From positions 6,450,001 to 6,514,000 of the forward strand of contig NC_051099.1 of assembly GCF_901709675.1 (NCBI RefSeq): a stretch of 64,000 nucleotides of DNA, given 5' to 3'. The notes under the pieces were generated by a model that had not been told where the DNA came from, did not search any database, and worked only from the letters and a program-made list of their open reading frames with translations. The stretch is from Syngnathus acus. Lineage: Eukaryota; Chordata; Actinopteri; Syngnathiformes; Syngnathidae. The position numbers were made by a program, and so were the translations under genes. Each line of letters opens with the position of its first letter. The first letter of the stretch is position 1. Of the stretch, positions 28,401 to 44,100 are shown piece after piece.

Positions 28401-28695
28401 CGTTCACTGCAGCATATTATCATTTAAAGTTGGTGTATATTACAAATCAAATAGAACATTACAAATATTCTTACGAGAGGTTGTCAAATTTCGCCCTCCT
28501 GTGGACAAATAGTAGTATAACGTGTACTGCAGAACCCATAATTACTTCTGTACCTCAATACATATCTTTACTTCTTTAGTTTTCGTTTTACTTGAGTAAA
28601 GGACGTTTACTTTTACCGTTTTTTTTTTACTCAAATATTCCATGTGCTAAGTACTGTAAATTCCACCTATTTGTTGTTGTGCGCTATATGTATCA
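25407..28695. other. Connexin leader/promoter side and spacer toward rab6a
   Basis: Pyrimidine- and C-rich sequence (about 25490-26700) next to connexin exon 1 should contain its 5' leader and promoter. A CA run lies near 26130. No RE1/NRSF silencer of the kind reported for mammalian Cx36 could be seen by eye. Further right the sequence is AT-rich spacer without recognisable exons; open frames at 25546-25932 and 26470-26949 are low complexity. Confidence 0.4.
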
Positions 28696-28709
28696 CCACT
28701 AGGGGGCAG
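28696..28709 (+). promoter_or_regulatory. CTCF-like core motif upstream of rab6a
   Basis: CCACTAGGGGGCAG fits all 14 positions of the CTCF core CCASYAGRKGGCRS. It lies about 320 bp before the rab6a start codon, in the same orientation as the site at 24304. A promoter-proximal boundary between the connexin and rab6a is a possible reading. Confidence 0.5.
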
Positions 28710-28963
28710 CACAATAATTGAGGGATGGCGATTTACGTACGCAGAAGAAGAGAAGCCCAAAGTGGCAACTAGCCAGTTGACATGTCACACAAGTAATGTT
28801 CTGTAATGCTAACTTGTCTGCAGCTCGGCGGTGAGTTGTCACAAAAGTGGCTAGAAATCCGAACGAGACATTTTCACTGCAGAAATCACGTACAACTGGC
28901 TTCTGTCGCGACTGCGACAAATCGGCTCGACGTTCCACATATTTTCTTTTCGAAAACAAGTGA

Positions 28964-32523
<3,560 letters not shown>

Positions 32524-33893
32524 TTTGCCCCCATGTCACTGGGAAAAGGTTCTCTTATTGGGCTTGTTTGTCTGTATTTGTACCCTTCACTACAACACTA
32601 CACCCCCCCAACCCAACCCAACCCAAAGGAAAAGGGAGACCTTCGCTCTCGCCCGGCGGCCATTAAAGTCTTCGATCAATATTTGCACTGCTGCACTCGA
32701 ACACGAAAACGATATTCACAGCTCCAACATCTTCGCCGAGCTCCGCTGTTTGTTCGTTCAGATGGAGATAGTGGCGGACTGAAGCAGTAATTTGTGTAAA
32801 CATTACTTTTGCATCCAAAACAACAAATGTGTTTAATGGCACCAAATGGAGTTATTAGCATGTTAAATAAATAAAGAGCACTGCATTAACAGTATCAAGT
32901 ACAACGTGGATCTGTTTACATTACCATGCAAGGCTTCTTTTCGAGTTTGTGTTCTGGATAAAGTACCCTTGTGTAAGGTGGAAATGGTCGCGCTAAAAGC
33001 ATACAGGCATTATCAGGGCGAGAGTTCGGTGTCGGCACAGACTGAAAGTCACAAACGGGCGTGATGTCACAACAACCTTTAGTGGCAAGGTCACCCATCC
33101 TGATATTTTCCAGCATGTCCTGAAATTCTCCAAATGGATAAGAACATGACGCCCACACAGGGCTGACACCTTTTCTTTCTTTTTTTTTTTTTTTTACCCT
33201 CACACATAGTCCTATTTGAATTTGCTTTTTTTTCTACCCTTTTTATTTGGATAGTTTGTATTTGGGGTTTTTTTCACATGAGAGTATCATACAGTTTGCG
33301 AAAGGTTTTCTCATATATACAGAGTTATTATAAAAAAAAAACTTGTAAAAATTACAAATGGAGATGGAATGTGAGCATTTTAACATAAAATGAGGGCTTC
33401 CTTTCTAGTTTGATTGTAGTCAAAAGCTTCATTTTGGATTTTTTTTTTATTGTGGTGTTGATCTTTTTGTTAGTGATTTATCTACAATGACTTGTATTTA
33501 TTTCTAATGTAATCATTTTTCTGTTTTGTTATTTTAATTTCTTCCGTCTTGATATGACTTTTGAATTGCTAATAAAAATATCCATATATCTACATCACCA
33601 TTAGATGAAAACGTCTGTTAAGCACGTTCCATCTACCACACTGCTAAATCATGCAATTTGTACTTTGACATTTTAGCTTGTGTTAACATCTAGATTCTAG
33701 AGGAATATAGTTGCTCTGGAATTGATTTCAAAGGAAAAAATAAAATGACCTTGTTACTGCTGCAATTTACTCACTCATTCCGTCAAAGTGTTACAAAATG
33801 TGTCGATGATGACTTTTTTCTTGTTTTGCATTGGTTTTCTTCCAATTGTTTTGGTTCGTTTCTTTTATTTATTGACGGTCCCTAAACTATCCG
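32524..33893. other. rab6a 3' UTR and spacer
   Basis: Starts with the rab6a 3' UTR (AATAAA at 32866-32871 and 32870-32875; another candidate near 33569). The rest is AT-rich with T tracts. No exon was recognised. Confidence 0.5.
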
Positions 33894-33919
33894 GTTGCCC
33901 CTAACAACCAATGTAAACA
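33894..33919 (+). promoter_or_regulatory. Candidate RFX X-box with CCAAT and forkhead site, upstream of dnajb13
   Basis: GTTGCC-CCT-AACAAC at 33894-33908 is an imperfect inverted repeat fitting an X-box with a 3-nt spacer (one half-site base deviates from the strongest consensus). It overlaps CCAAT at 33908-33912, which is followed at 33913-33919 by GTAAACA, a forkhead motif of the kind FOXJ1 uses. The cluster lies about 490 bp before the dnajb13 ATG. RFX and FOXJ1 drive motile-cilium genes, the class dnajb13 belongs to. Function is inferred. Confidence 0.5.
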
Positions 33920-34397
33920 TTACGTATTCAATCGGCTGTTGTAAAGTTGAAACCGTGGTCGCAGCTACGTTTATTGGTTCAGGTGGTTTTTTTGTTTTGT
34001 TTATTATGGTTTTAAAAGTCCTTTTTATTTAGCTTATTAATTGGTCTGGAATTACATTTCTTGGTAACTTTTTATTGCCGATAGAATCGTCAGGTGATTG
34101 ACGCGTTCATCACTCGCGTAACTCGCTTTAAAAACATTACACGCGTGAATGCCACGTTCGTGTTGTTTATGTCATCGGTATTGAAATTCTTTTTGATGAG
34201 CGTGCTGTTTTGACCACATTTTTAGAATATTATTATCGCTTTTGGGGTGAATGCGACGTTGATACAAGGAACGAAGAGGACGTCGTGGCGTGGGAACAAA
34301 ACGCCTCATGTCAGATTATTCTTTATTGGGTTAATTTAGTATTTTTATTCTACATTTTCTTCTCTGAAGAAAAAAAAAACAAGCCCTCGACGTTGCA

Positions 34398-36170
34398 ATG
34401 TGCAGCGAATACTACGATAAGCTTGAAATAAACAGAAATGCGACTGACGCAGACATCAAAAAAGCGTAAGTCTACCGAGCAGCAGTTTCCCTAATTAAGA
34501 CATGTCATAATTTTATTTGTCTTTGCAGGTATCGACGACTTTCACTCAAGTTTCATCCGAGCAGCAACAAAGAACCAGAAAGTGCCGAGAAATTTTACCA
34601 ATTGGGTGAAGCCTACGATGTTTTGAGTGACCGTAAGTTTTGATTTACTAAATTATAATGCAACCAATAATAAGACATTATTGTATTTTTATGTATGATT
34701 TTTTTTCCCCTTTACCTTCCACTGTGCACCACCATATGGACACAATTAATTGAATATTAGATCAATTCTAAACGTGAAACTACAATCTCTCATTTGTTGA
34801 CACGAATATTCTGTTGTGACAGCTCGAAAAAAGGCAACCTATGACAAGTTTGGAGTGGAAGGCCTGAAAGGTGGCATCCCATATGAGTTTGGCAGCGGCG
34901 GCGCTTGGTCAACCAAATACGTCTACCATGGCAATCCAGACAAAACCTTTCGGCAATTCTTTGGCAGCGACAACCCATTCGCAGGTATAGCACAAATGTT
35001 GGCTAATATATTGCATGTGCAACATTGAGTCCATTTGTCTCTTGTCAGACTTCTACACAAATGACATCCCTCTGCTCCTGGGTGGCCTGCTACCAGAGGA
35101 GGTTAAGACGCAAGATCCCCCCATCGAGAGGGATCTTCATTTATCCCTGGATGACCTCTTCCACGGTTGCACGAAAAAAATCAAGATATCTCGAAGGGTC
35201 AGTTTGGGATGCATGTTCAAAAAAATACAACCAACCTGAAATGGATTCTAATTTAACACGTTTTGCTTGAATTGTCCACACGGGGGCAGTATAACAGTCA
35301 TACATAAATACATTTGCCCTGCAAAAAGCTTCAACACTCAAACAAGTACAGTTTTTCTAATTCAACTCGCAGGTTATGAATGACGATGGCTTCACATCAG
35401 GTATTAGGGATAAGATCTTGTCAATTGAAGTCAAACCTGGATGGAGAGAAGGCACAAAGGTCATTTTCTCCAAAGAGGGCGATCAGGTAAGATATCAATT
35501 CAAAAGTCACAAATGACTATTATATTGTGAAAGAAGAGTAAACTGTGGTTATCCTTTACAAGGTAATAATCATTTGGTTTTGTGATTTACAGGGCCCGAA
35601 CAAGATCCCTGCAGATATCGTGTTTATCGTGCGACAGAAGGCTCACCCTCAATTCAAACGACAAAACAATGACTTGATCTACAAGGCTCAAATCTCACTG
35701 GCAATGGTGAGTCACAGAAACATTTTTTTAAGCGTAACCTTCAGTATTTTCTTCCCTCACAGGCCTTGACGGGTTGCTCTGTCCAGGTGGAAACGCTAGA
35801 TGGCAGACTTCTCAACATTCCCATCAATGATATTGTGCAGTAAGTGTCAACACAAAACAATGACAAAACACAATAGGTGGCACATAGGCCATATTTTGCC
35901 CACCATAATGTACTAAGTAGAAATCAGGACAGGAAGTGCTAAACTTGAAGGATTTGCGTTCCACCAATCCGTATCCCCTTTCTTCTAATTTGCGTGTTAC
36001 CACACTGCAGCTTCACATACCAAAAAGTGGTGACTGGCGAGGGGATGCCGCTCTCCCAGAATCCTTCCCAGAGAGGAAATCTCATCCTCATATTTGGCAT
36101 CCAGTTTCCTGAGAGGCTCTCCCCGGACAGGAAGGATCTCATCAAGCAAGCTCTGCTTTTTAAAGATTGA
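34398..36170 (+). CDS. dnajb13: DnaJ homolog subfamily B member 13 (radial spoke protein)
   Basis: Eight coding exons: 34398-34465, 34529-34632, 34823-34984, 35049-35197, 35373-35486, 35593-35706, 35763-35839 and 36011-36170. They join to 315 residues (human 316). DNAJB13 is an axonemal protein of radial spokes in motile cilia and sperm tails. A J domain (about 4-66) is followed by a G-rich linker ([13 protein letters not shown]) and the DnaJ C-terminal substrate-binding region, with [30 protein letters not shown] and NIPINDIV blocks. The invariant HPD tripeptide of active J proteins is replaced by His32-Pro33-Ser34. The mammalian protein also lacks HPD, so loss of Hsp70 stimulation is expected for the family. 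Tail-to-tail with the ucp gene. Confidence 0.95.
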
Positions 36171-36831
36171 CTTTTTTTTTTTTTTTTATGGCCAGCAAAG
36201 AAGATAAATGCAAGGAAGGCCTTTAAACTTTGACTTAAGGAGAATGCAGACTGCTGAGTCATGCTGAAAACACAAGAACACGGCACACTGCACAAAAAAT
36301 GAGATCCATCTGGTCAGGCCATTAAATTAGATTCAAGTCTTTCCTGTTCTTTATTACCTCGTCAACATATCCGTACACGATTATGGAACAAATCGTAAAC
36401 TTCAATTTTTTTCAAAAGTCATACTTTATTGTATCATCTTGTTTAGAATTTATTGACCAGCAACAAATCAATGTATTTAAGTCCATGTTCTTCTTATCAT
36501 TGAGCACAAGCACTGTAACTCTCAAAAAAAAATCATCATATGGCTCAGTCGACATGGTCACAACATAAACAACAATCTTGCATTTATTTCCCCCTTTTCT
36601 GTTGTAAACATAGACATCCCGTTTTAAAGCAGAGGCCAAATTTGGATCTGCATATTTTGGTACGCTAGGCAATGCCCATAATGAGTTCCCACTGGAATTA
36701 GTGGACCTTTCATCTACCTGAGTTGTGATGGCAGGAACCCCCCCAAAGCCATTTCAAGTGCTCGTCTGGCAACTAACCACTCATCGCCACTTAACACTTC
36801 AGTCTGTGTTGGCTTCCTTCTGATAGAGGCT
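36171..36831. other. Converging 3' UTRs of dnajb13 and ucp3
   Basis: The dnajb13 stop is at 36168-36170 and the ucp stop at 36834-36832 on the other strand. A plus-strand ATTAAA is at 36321-36326. Minus-strand AATAAA signals correspond to 36425-36430 and 36350-36355. The two transcripts therefore end very close together and may overlap. Confidence 0.6.
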
Positions 36832-38253
36832 TCAAAATGGCGACTCCCAGTACTGCGTCACGCCTCGTTTGATTTGCTCATATGTGACAAACATGACGAT
36901 GTTCCAGGAACCCAGGCGCAGGAACGAAGGCATGAACCTGATGCGGAAAATCCAATATTTACTGTTTGTTACTAAATGCTGCTATGTGACAAATATGGAG
37001 TTACCCTTTATAGAAGGCCGTGGGTCCTTCATTCTTGATCATGGTGAGAGCGCAGTTCATGGCGCTGCTGTACTGCTTAGCTCCCGAATTCATGAAGCGT
37101 GTTTTAACCACGTCTACGGGCGACGCCACCACTGTGGTGCAGAAGCCCGCGCCGAAGGCAGCGGTGAAATGACATGGCAGGTTGTCTGCAAAGGGATCAA
37201 AAATATGGTGAATATTGCTAGCAACGAGTTAGTTCTTGCCATCGCAATAGCTCACCTGTCATTAAGTTATACTTCAGGATGACCTCCTTAATGATGTCAT
37301 AGGTCACCAGCTCTGCACAGTTGACGATGGCGTTACGGGTGATGTTGGGCATGCACCCTGCAAGGATGCAAAGGATTGTTATTTCACAAGCGCTGGGTGT
37401 GATGACATATGATGTGAGAGAAGATGTACCTTTCCAAAGTCCTCGCACCCCCTCGTCCCGAGCGATGGTCTTGTAAGCATCCAAAGTCCCGTTATATCTC
37501 CTCCCGCCGTCAGCCAGCCGCGCCTGGGCTTGAAAGCGCACCTTCACCACGTCGGTCGGTTGTGCCAGCGCCACGGCCATGGCACCAGTGGTGCAGCCCG
37601 CCATCAGCCTTGTGACGATCCCTGAACCTTTCAAGACACTTGATACCATCAGGGTGCCTTCGTCAAAGGACGAAATCTTAGCGGGGTCACGATACTCACT
37701 TTCCGTCCCTCGAGTGTAGAATTGTTTCATGGAGTCGTAAAGACCGATTCGTACCGAGGCGAAGCTCATCTGCCTCTGGAGTCCAGCAACCAGTCCGTTG
37801 TAGAGACTCATGGGGCCCTCCGTGCGCACCATTGTGCTGATGGTACCAAACACACCGCGGTATTTTTTCGCACCGGCTCCCTCTACCTTCCGAATCTCTC
37901 CCTGAACCTGAAGACAGGACGGGGCACCACATACAGAATTAGACACACATTAAACATTTTCATCTGCGTGGCACGCGAGTTAGCGGTTAGCTCGTCCACC
38001 TCGCAGTTCGGGTTCCAAATCTCAGTTGCAGGTTTTATATGTGGAGTTTGAATGTCCCAAAAAGAGGATGTACTTATTAATGACACTACATTTGTAGTAA
38101 ATTCTGAAATGAAAAACATCATCCCACCTGTAGTCGCACTTTAGCCGTGTCCAAAGGAAAGGTGACCAGGTCAGCAACGCAACCCGCAGTGCCAGCGCCG
38201 AAGAATTTGACAGTCGCCGACGGCACCACCTCACTGGCTTTCATCATGACCAT
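36832..38253 (-). CDS. ucp3: Mitochondrial uncoupling protein, UCP3-like
   Basis: Six coding exons on the minus strand: 38253-38128, 37907-37700, 37627-37430, 37357-37256, 37185-37005 and 36937-36832. They join to 306 residues (human UCP2 309, UCP3 312). It is an inner-membrane SLC25 carrier of the uncoupling-protein group, moving protons or metabolite anions. The three mitochondrial carrier signatures are PLDTAK (33-38), QPTDVVK and SPVDVVK, one per tandem repeat; [13 protein letters not shown] and [15 protein letters not shown] are family blocks. The choice of UCP3 over UCP2 rests on [31 protein letters not shown] and the ESPF end, and is tentative because the two are close. Only one ucp gene is visible, whereas UCP2 and UCP3 are adjacent in many vertebrates. 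An acceptor just before the ATG implies an untranslated 5' exon, possibly ending at 38838 (AAAG|GTAAT). Confidence 0.93.
37963..38062 (+). mobile_element. tRNA-derived SINE fragment in ucp intron 1
   Basis: The plus strand shows a polymerase III A-box-like segment (GCACGCGAGTTAGCGG) and, about 30 nt on, a B-box-like GGTTCCAAATC, then TGTGGAGTTTGAATG. That order is the head and start of body of common fish tRNA-type SINEs. It is antisense to the ucp gene and truncated. Boundaries are approximate. Confidence 0.6.
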
Positions 38254-41167
38254 TTTTCCTACCTGAGTCAGCAATACACATGGAAAAATGTGCTCTTATT
38301 TAACCCGAACACGTCATCAAGCAAGTTACGCAACATCGCTAGTGATGATGAGACGACCCTATTTGGTAGCCAAAGTGGAAATGTGTCATGTGCGTGTCAC
38401 TCATTTCTCCCAGCCAATCAGTGAATAAACATGGAATAATGCTAATGAAGATATAATTAAATATAATAAAACAAATGTACTGTTATATCAATTCTGTGAA
38501 TGATAAATAATTTTGTGATTGTTTTGTAGCAAATGCAACATTTTGGAAATACGTCTTTATTGACTTTCAAAACAGCTGATGCTAAACAAACCTTCACAAA
38601 CCACACAAGATAAAATAATACAACAGAAGACTTTTCATTAAAGATCACACCCTGCCTACATGACACCTCACACACAGCCATGTATAAAATGTATATATTA
38701 TGAATAAGATACAGCTTAATTTGTCTCATAAACATGTTTTTATTATGAAATTATTGTAAAATTGTAAATCATGACTATTATTGTAAAATAGACACACTTT
38801 AGAAAATGATCATCAGAGAATAAGGACTTTAAATTACCTTTGTTGCATTCCCAAAGCAGCAAAATGAGTAAAGAATCCTTGAGGCGATCCCTATGCTGTC
38901 CTTATCCCTTTGCCACGTGCTTGCTGTTTGTCCTGCCGCCAAGCTGCTGAATTTATGGACACCTTTCGCACATGACCCCCAGGCTGCGTGACAAGTCGTA
39001 CGCACCTGTTATGCGAGTTTCATGTTTACCAGACTAAGACCGAGACGCAGGCGGGATACCCGAGCGCTTGTTGATCTTCACTTTGCAGCGTCACCGCCCA
39101 CCATGGCCTGTGGAAACATTAAAATGATTGAAAGTTCTTTCAAGGGACCATTGATGTCATCATGTACTTTAAAATATGTGTATGTTCACAAAGGGTACTT
39201 GGAACATGCAGTCCTTTGAGTGTCTATTGGCTTTCATTTGCAGCCAATGAGAGAGTCCCATATGGAATTCTTCAGGGGTTTTTGCTTGGTAATGGAAGGA
39301 CTCACAGTAGGGCTGGGCTGGGCTGGTTGGCAAATGTTCTCACACTACTCGAGCAGAAGTATAGATCTTTATGTGAAAGACATTTTAGTGAAAGTACTGA
39401 TATAATTCCTGTCTTTTTTTCCCCCACGTCTGACCAGGCTATCACCTAATGTTCCTTTAACCTAAAGATGCCACAAGAGGGCGACCAAGAGTCGTTTTTA
39501 TATTACCTATAAGTGCAACAACAACGAATAGGTGATTTTTTATTTTTTTTTTTAACTGTATGCTTTGGTGATGTGCTATGCGATTCTTTCCGATAGCATT
39601 TGCACAGAACAAGAAATGTTCGCGAGAGGGTTGACACTTCACAGACACTGTTGGGGCATGCATGCCTGGCATCCAGTATGCGACTTTCCATGGCTTCTTT
39701 TGGCCAAGGGCCCAGCAAGCTTACATCACCGGTCACAAGGACAGCCGGTAGAAGACAGTCATGCTAAATTTTGAACATTTCCCCTGCTGTAATATGAAAC
39801 TACCATGAGTATTTATTGAACTTTCACTCGGGTTGTTTGTGCTTATATGTTGACTGACTAGTCTTAGTTTTCATACAATCGCAAATTTAGGCTTGTAGAG
39901 TGCAAAGGAATACAGAATGAGAACTTTACCCCAGTTAAGTTATCTAACTTGAACCTCTTCACTTCCCCGGCAATCTAAAATGTCCTTAGACAGAGCCGTA
40001 AACACCTCGTGGCTGTTCTAGCTTCAGCCAGATCGAGGTGACCTCGTATACGGTTCATGCCAATTGGAACCCGGCAAGTCCTCTCGCTTCTTCCGTCATG
40101 CTCTGTTGCACTTTGAATACCGCGAAGTGTGCATCAGTGCAATGAGGACAGCTTATCACCATCACGCTATAAATAAAGGCCCATGGCTAGAAATAAAGTC
40201 AGATGCTGCTTAATGTAAATGTTAGTGGAGCACACAAGTATGCTTCATTATTTGCTGACCTGTCACCTCATTTATCATAATCAAAGAAATGCTTGCAGTT
40301 ATTGTCTTGCTCACAATGCAACTTGACACCATGTATTGACTAGTATTACAATAAAGTCCACACCTACTTTTCTGCAGACCTGATGAGAACAAGTCATACG
40401 ATATACAATACAACATAATACACTTTTAGCTCTATAGCACTTTCACAATGACTTTCTCTGCAAGAAAGCGCTTTACAAAAAATAAAATAACAAGACAGGA
40501 AATATCATATCAAACATTAGCCATCCCTCCATATGCCTTGTTGTTCGAAGCATGGTCATATTTAAGCCCTTTGAAAGCTGCAAAGACATTGTAACTCTAT
40601 CATGTATAAAACAATAAATGGCTGGGAGTTGACCAACTGTAACTCTAGCAGCTGCTACCCAACTACCAACCTATATAATAATAATAACAACAATATAATA
40701 TGCAACATTTAGCCATATTTATGAAGTCAGGGCTAACTTCAGCACCGGGTGAATTTTCTTTCTGAAATGTTCAATAACCTGATGTGCTTAGGGAAAAAAG
40801 TATAAAAATGTTTGAATCAGCATCAAAATACGTTTAGGAACACAAAAGGATTCAAATTTGGTGTTGTTTTGTAATGATTAAGCGGAACATGTATTTTGGG
40901 AAAAAGCTTTTGGCTTGTAGTTGACATTAATGGACGCTAGAGGGCAACATAATAAATACAGAAGAAGAAGACGGAGGTGAAAAGGACTGAAGAAGAGAGT
41001 TAGCCTTTAGCTGTTAGCCTGTGGTCCAAATGTAGCAGCAATTAGCGGGTATCGGTTGTGTCATGTTTGCGTCGGTGCAATTGTGGAAGAAAACTCCGAT
41101 GCAGTGAGATTGGGTTCATGTCACATTCAAGCTTTCTTGACAGCGACCCAGATCCGCTTTCCGCAAC
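38254..41167. other. Divergent upstream region between ucp3 and ppme1
   Basis: About 2.9 kb between the two start codons. It should contain both promoters, a probable ucp leader exon (minus strand, ending at 38838) and the ppme1 leader. A partial CTCF-like site (CCACAAGAGGGCGA) is near 39471. A patch near 40430-40490 looks like an old repeat. No further coding exon was recognised. Confidence 0.4.
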
Positions 41168-44100
41168 ATGGAGAAACAGTTGCATTTGAACCTGTTAGCT
41201 TCCAGACCTCCGATGCCGGGTGGCTTTCAGTCCAGCTCCAAAATGAAAATGGGGTAAGTCCATTAACATCAGATCCGTCACTTTTAAACATGACATTTAA
41301 AATGGAATCGTTATATGTGTAAATTGCCAAGTTGTGCTGATCAGGACTTGCTGCTGTCAGTCATCGTGATTGAGTAGCTTGGATTACAAAAAGAAGCAGC
41401 TCGAATATCAATTAAATGTTCTTTTTGGTATATCCGAATTTTTAGTATTGTTTGTACACAACCACCACTTCTGTTTTTAACTGCTACCTGGATTTCTGCA
41501 CGAGTTGGTAATCACATTTCACCCGCTCTACGTTTAAGTCACGACAATAGAAAAATCATGTTTTATTGTTAAGCAATACTACACAACATGTATAAGTCAA
41601 AATGCAGAGTGGGGAAAAAGTTCCTTAACCTTTGGGGTTAATAACAACCTTCTTCAGTAGCAAGAAGTTTAACCAAACGTTTCCTATAATTGCATTTGTA
41701 TTCATTTGAAGCATTTTTCAGACTGTGCTTTGATTGTCTTTTTAATCCAGGCCTGGACGAAGGAGAGATTTCACCCCGCTGTCCTGGAGTCAATATTTTG
41801 AAACCATGGAAGATGTTGAAGTGGAAAATGAAGATGGCAAAGACATATCTTTTACTGCTTCTGTGTGGCTGCCAAAATTTATTGAAAGTGATGATCCTTC
41901 AATGTATTCCAACTAGACCACACTAAGATTAACATTTCAGTTCACATAATATGATGTTGATTTACTGTGACAATTAGTCAATTTAGGTTATATCTCGTGC
42001 AGCATTTCTTTGACTACATGGAACGTTTTCAGAGTTTACTGCAGCGGCGCTCATGGCCCTGTGCTGCTCCTGCTTCACGGAGGAGGACACTCTGCTCTCT
42101 CCTGGGCTGTCTTCACTGTGAGCCTTCTAACTATTATTGTGTCGTGACATTATTATATGACTGTTGAGATCCTATCTGTTTTAAGTGTGCTTAACCATTG
42201 CTCCCTTTTTTTCCCCCCAGGCTGTCATCTACAGCAGGATTAACTGCAGGGTGGTTGCTATGGACCTCCGAGCTCACGGTAAGTGGCATAAGTGACTCGA
42301 CTCACATTTGGCACATAAAATTACAAACTATTCCAAAAAAGAGGCTTTAAGCACTTTATTGTCGCACTCAGTTGAAGGTTTGTGTCAAAAGCAGAGCCTG
42401 ACAAATGTTATTGAGGAGCTGAGGCCTCAAGTACATTATATCGGTAATATGTCTTATACTGCCCCCAGGTGGCCAAAGCCACAACAAGCAGGACAACGTT
42501 GGGGGGTTTTCTCACAGAAACACACTGCACGTTAGTCATGTTAGTCTGTCATCTGCTGCAGGTGACTCCAAAGTGAAGAATCCAGAAGATCTGTCTGCTG
42601 ACACCATGGCCAAGTAAGTTGTTGAATATTGAAGGAAGACATCCACATATTCAGTGTCTATAAAAAGTCTGCACACCCATCCATACATACATAAGTATGA
42701 ATGTCTATAAAAAGTCTAAAGCTGAATTTAGTAACTCTTAACATGCCCGTGTCCTTGATGGCGATTTTACATTATACAAAATATTAACAGGTTCTCTTTG
42801 CTCTTTCTTCCGAAGGGATATCGGCAAAGTGGTCGAGGCTCTTTATGGAGAAACCCCCCCGCCAATCATGATTATTGGACACAGCATGGGCGGAGCCATA
42901 GCGGTTCACACCGCCGCTGCCAATCATATACCATCGCTGCTCGGCCTCTGTGTCATTGACGTTGTCGAGGGTAGGTTTTTTATTTTTTATAAATCTTGCG
43001 GAATTTTAAACAGGCACTCTGTTTTGTAACTTTCCTTTCAGGCACAGCAATGGACGCTCTGAACAGCATGCAGAATTTCCTCAGAAGCAGGCCCAAAATG
43101 TTTAAATCGCTGGAAAATGCCATCGAGTGGAGGTAAATCAGCCTTAATCAACCTCAGAGCTCAAAGATAACCACCATCTTCCGTTTTCTTGCGCACGCCT
43201 GCTTAAAACGTGACTTCATTTCCACAACAGCGTGAAGAGCGGCCAGATTCGAAACATCGAGTCGGCACGGGTGTCGATGGGAGGCCAAGTGAAAAAGTTT
43301 GTACTGACCTTGTACGAAATCCAAATGTCACATGAATATGCGTGACAAGTCTCCTGACACATTTTGCTGCTCTGCCGTTGACAGATGTGAGGAGTCCGCC
43401 AGGACCCCCGTGGTCTCCGATAGCATCGGTGAAGTTATCATAGAAGAGGAGGAGGAGGAGGAGGAAGGGGGAGAAGAGTCCAACAAGAAAAGAATGAAGG
43501 AAGATGACCAAGAGGTTAATTTTGAGTCACACGCACAATCTTATGAGAGAACACAAAAGCAAAATTTATTTATTTATTTATTTATTTATTTATTTTTCTT
43601 CTTCAAATCTCATCAGGCCTAATCATGTGTCCCACCAGTATCTATTTTAAAAGCTGTGATTTGTTCCAGACGAAGAAGGAAAGCATCTTCACGTGGCGAG
43701 TGGATTTGGCAAAGACGGAAAAGTACTGGGAGGGCTGGTTTCAAGGCCTGTCTTCACTTTTTCTCAGCTGCTCTGTGCCAAAACTGCTCCTGCTCGCAGG
43801 TTCGATCCCTTGCCTCGCCGTCGGTTGCCATAGTGACCGTTTTGTTGTCAGGGATTCAAACGTGTCGTTTGCGCAGGGGTGGACAGACTCGACAAAGATC
43901 TTACCATCGGACAGATGCAAGGTAAAGGGGTCAAATCGACGTCGCGCATCAAGCAAAAGGCAAACTTTTTTTTTTTTTTTTTTTTCTCTCTCATAGGGAA
44001 GTTTCAGATGCAGGTCCTCCCTCAGTGCGGCCACGCTGTCCATGAGGACGCACCCGAAAAAGTAAATCACGAGAACCGCAATTTGCTTCATCATTCCCTC

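Noticed and set aside
43332-43622. Frame running through the Glu-rich stretch into TTTA repeats
   Set aside because: Only its first part is real (ppme1 exon 9, 43385-43514); the rest is intron and microsatellite.
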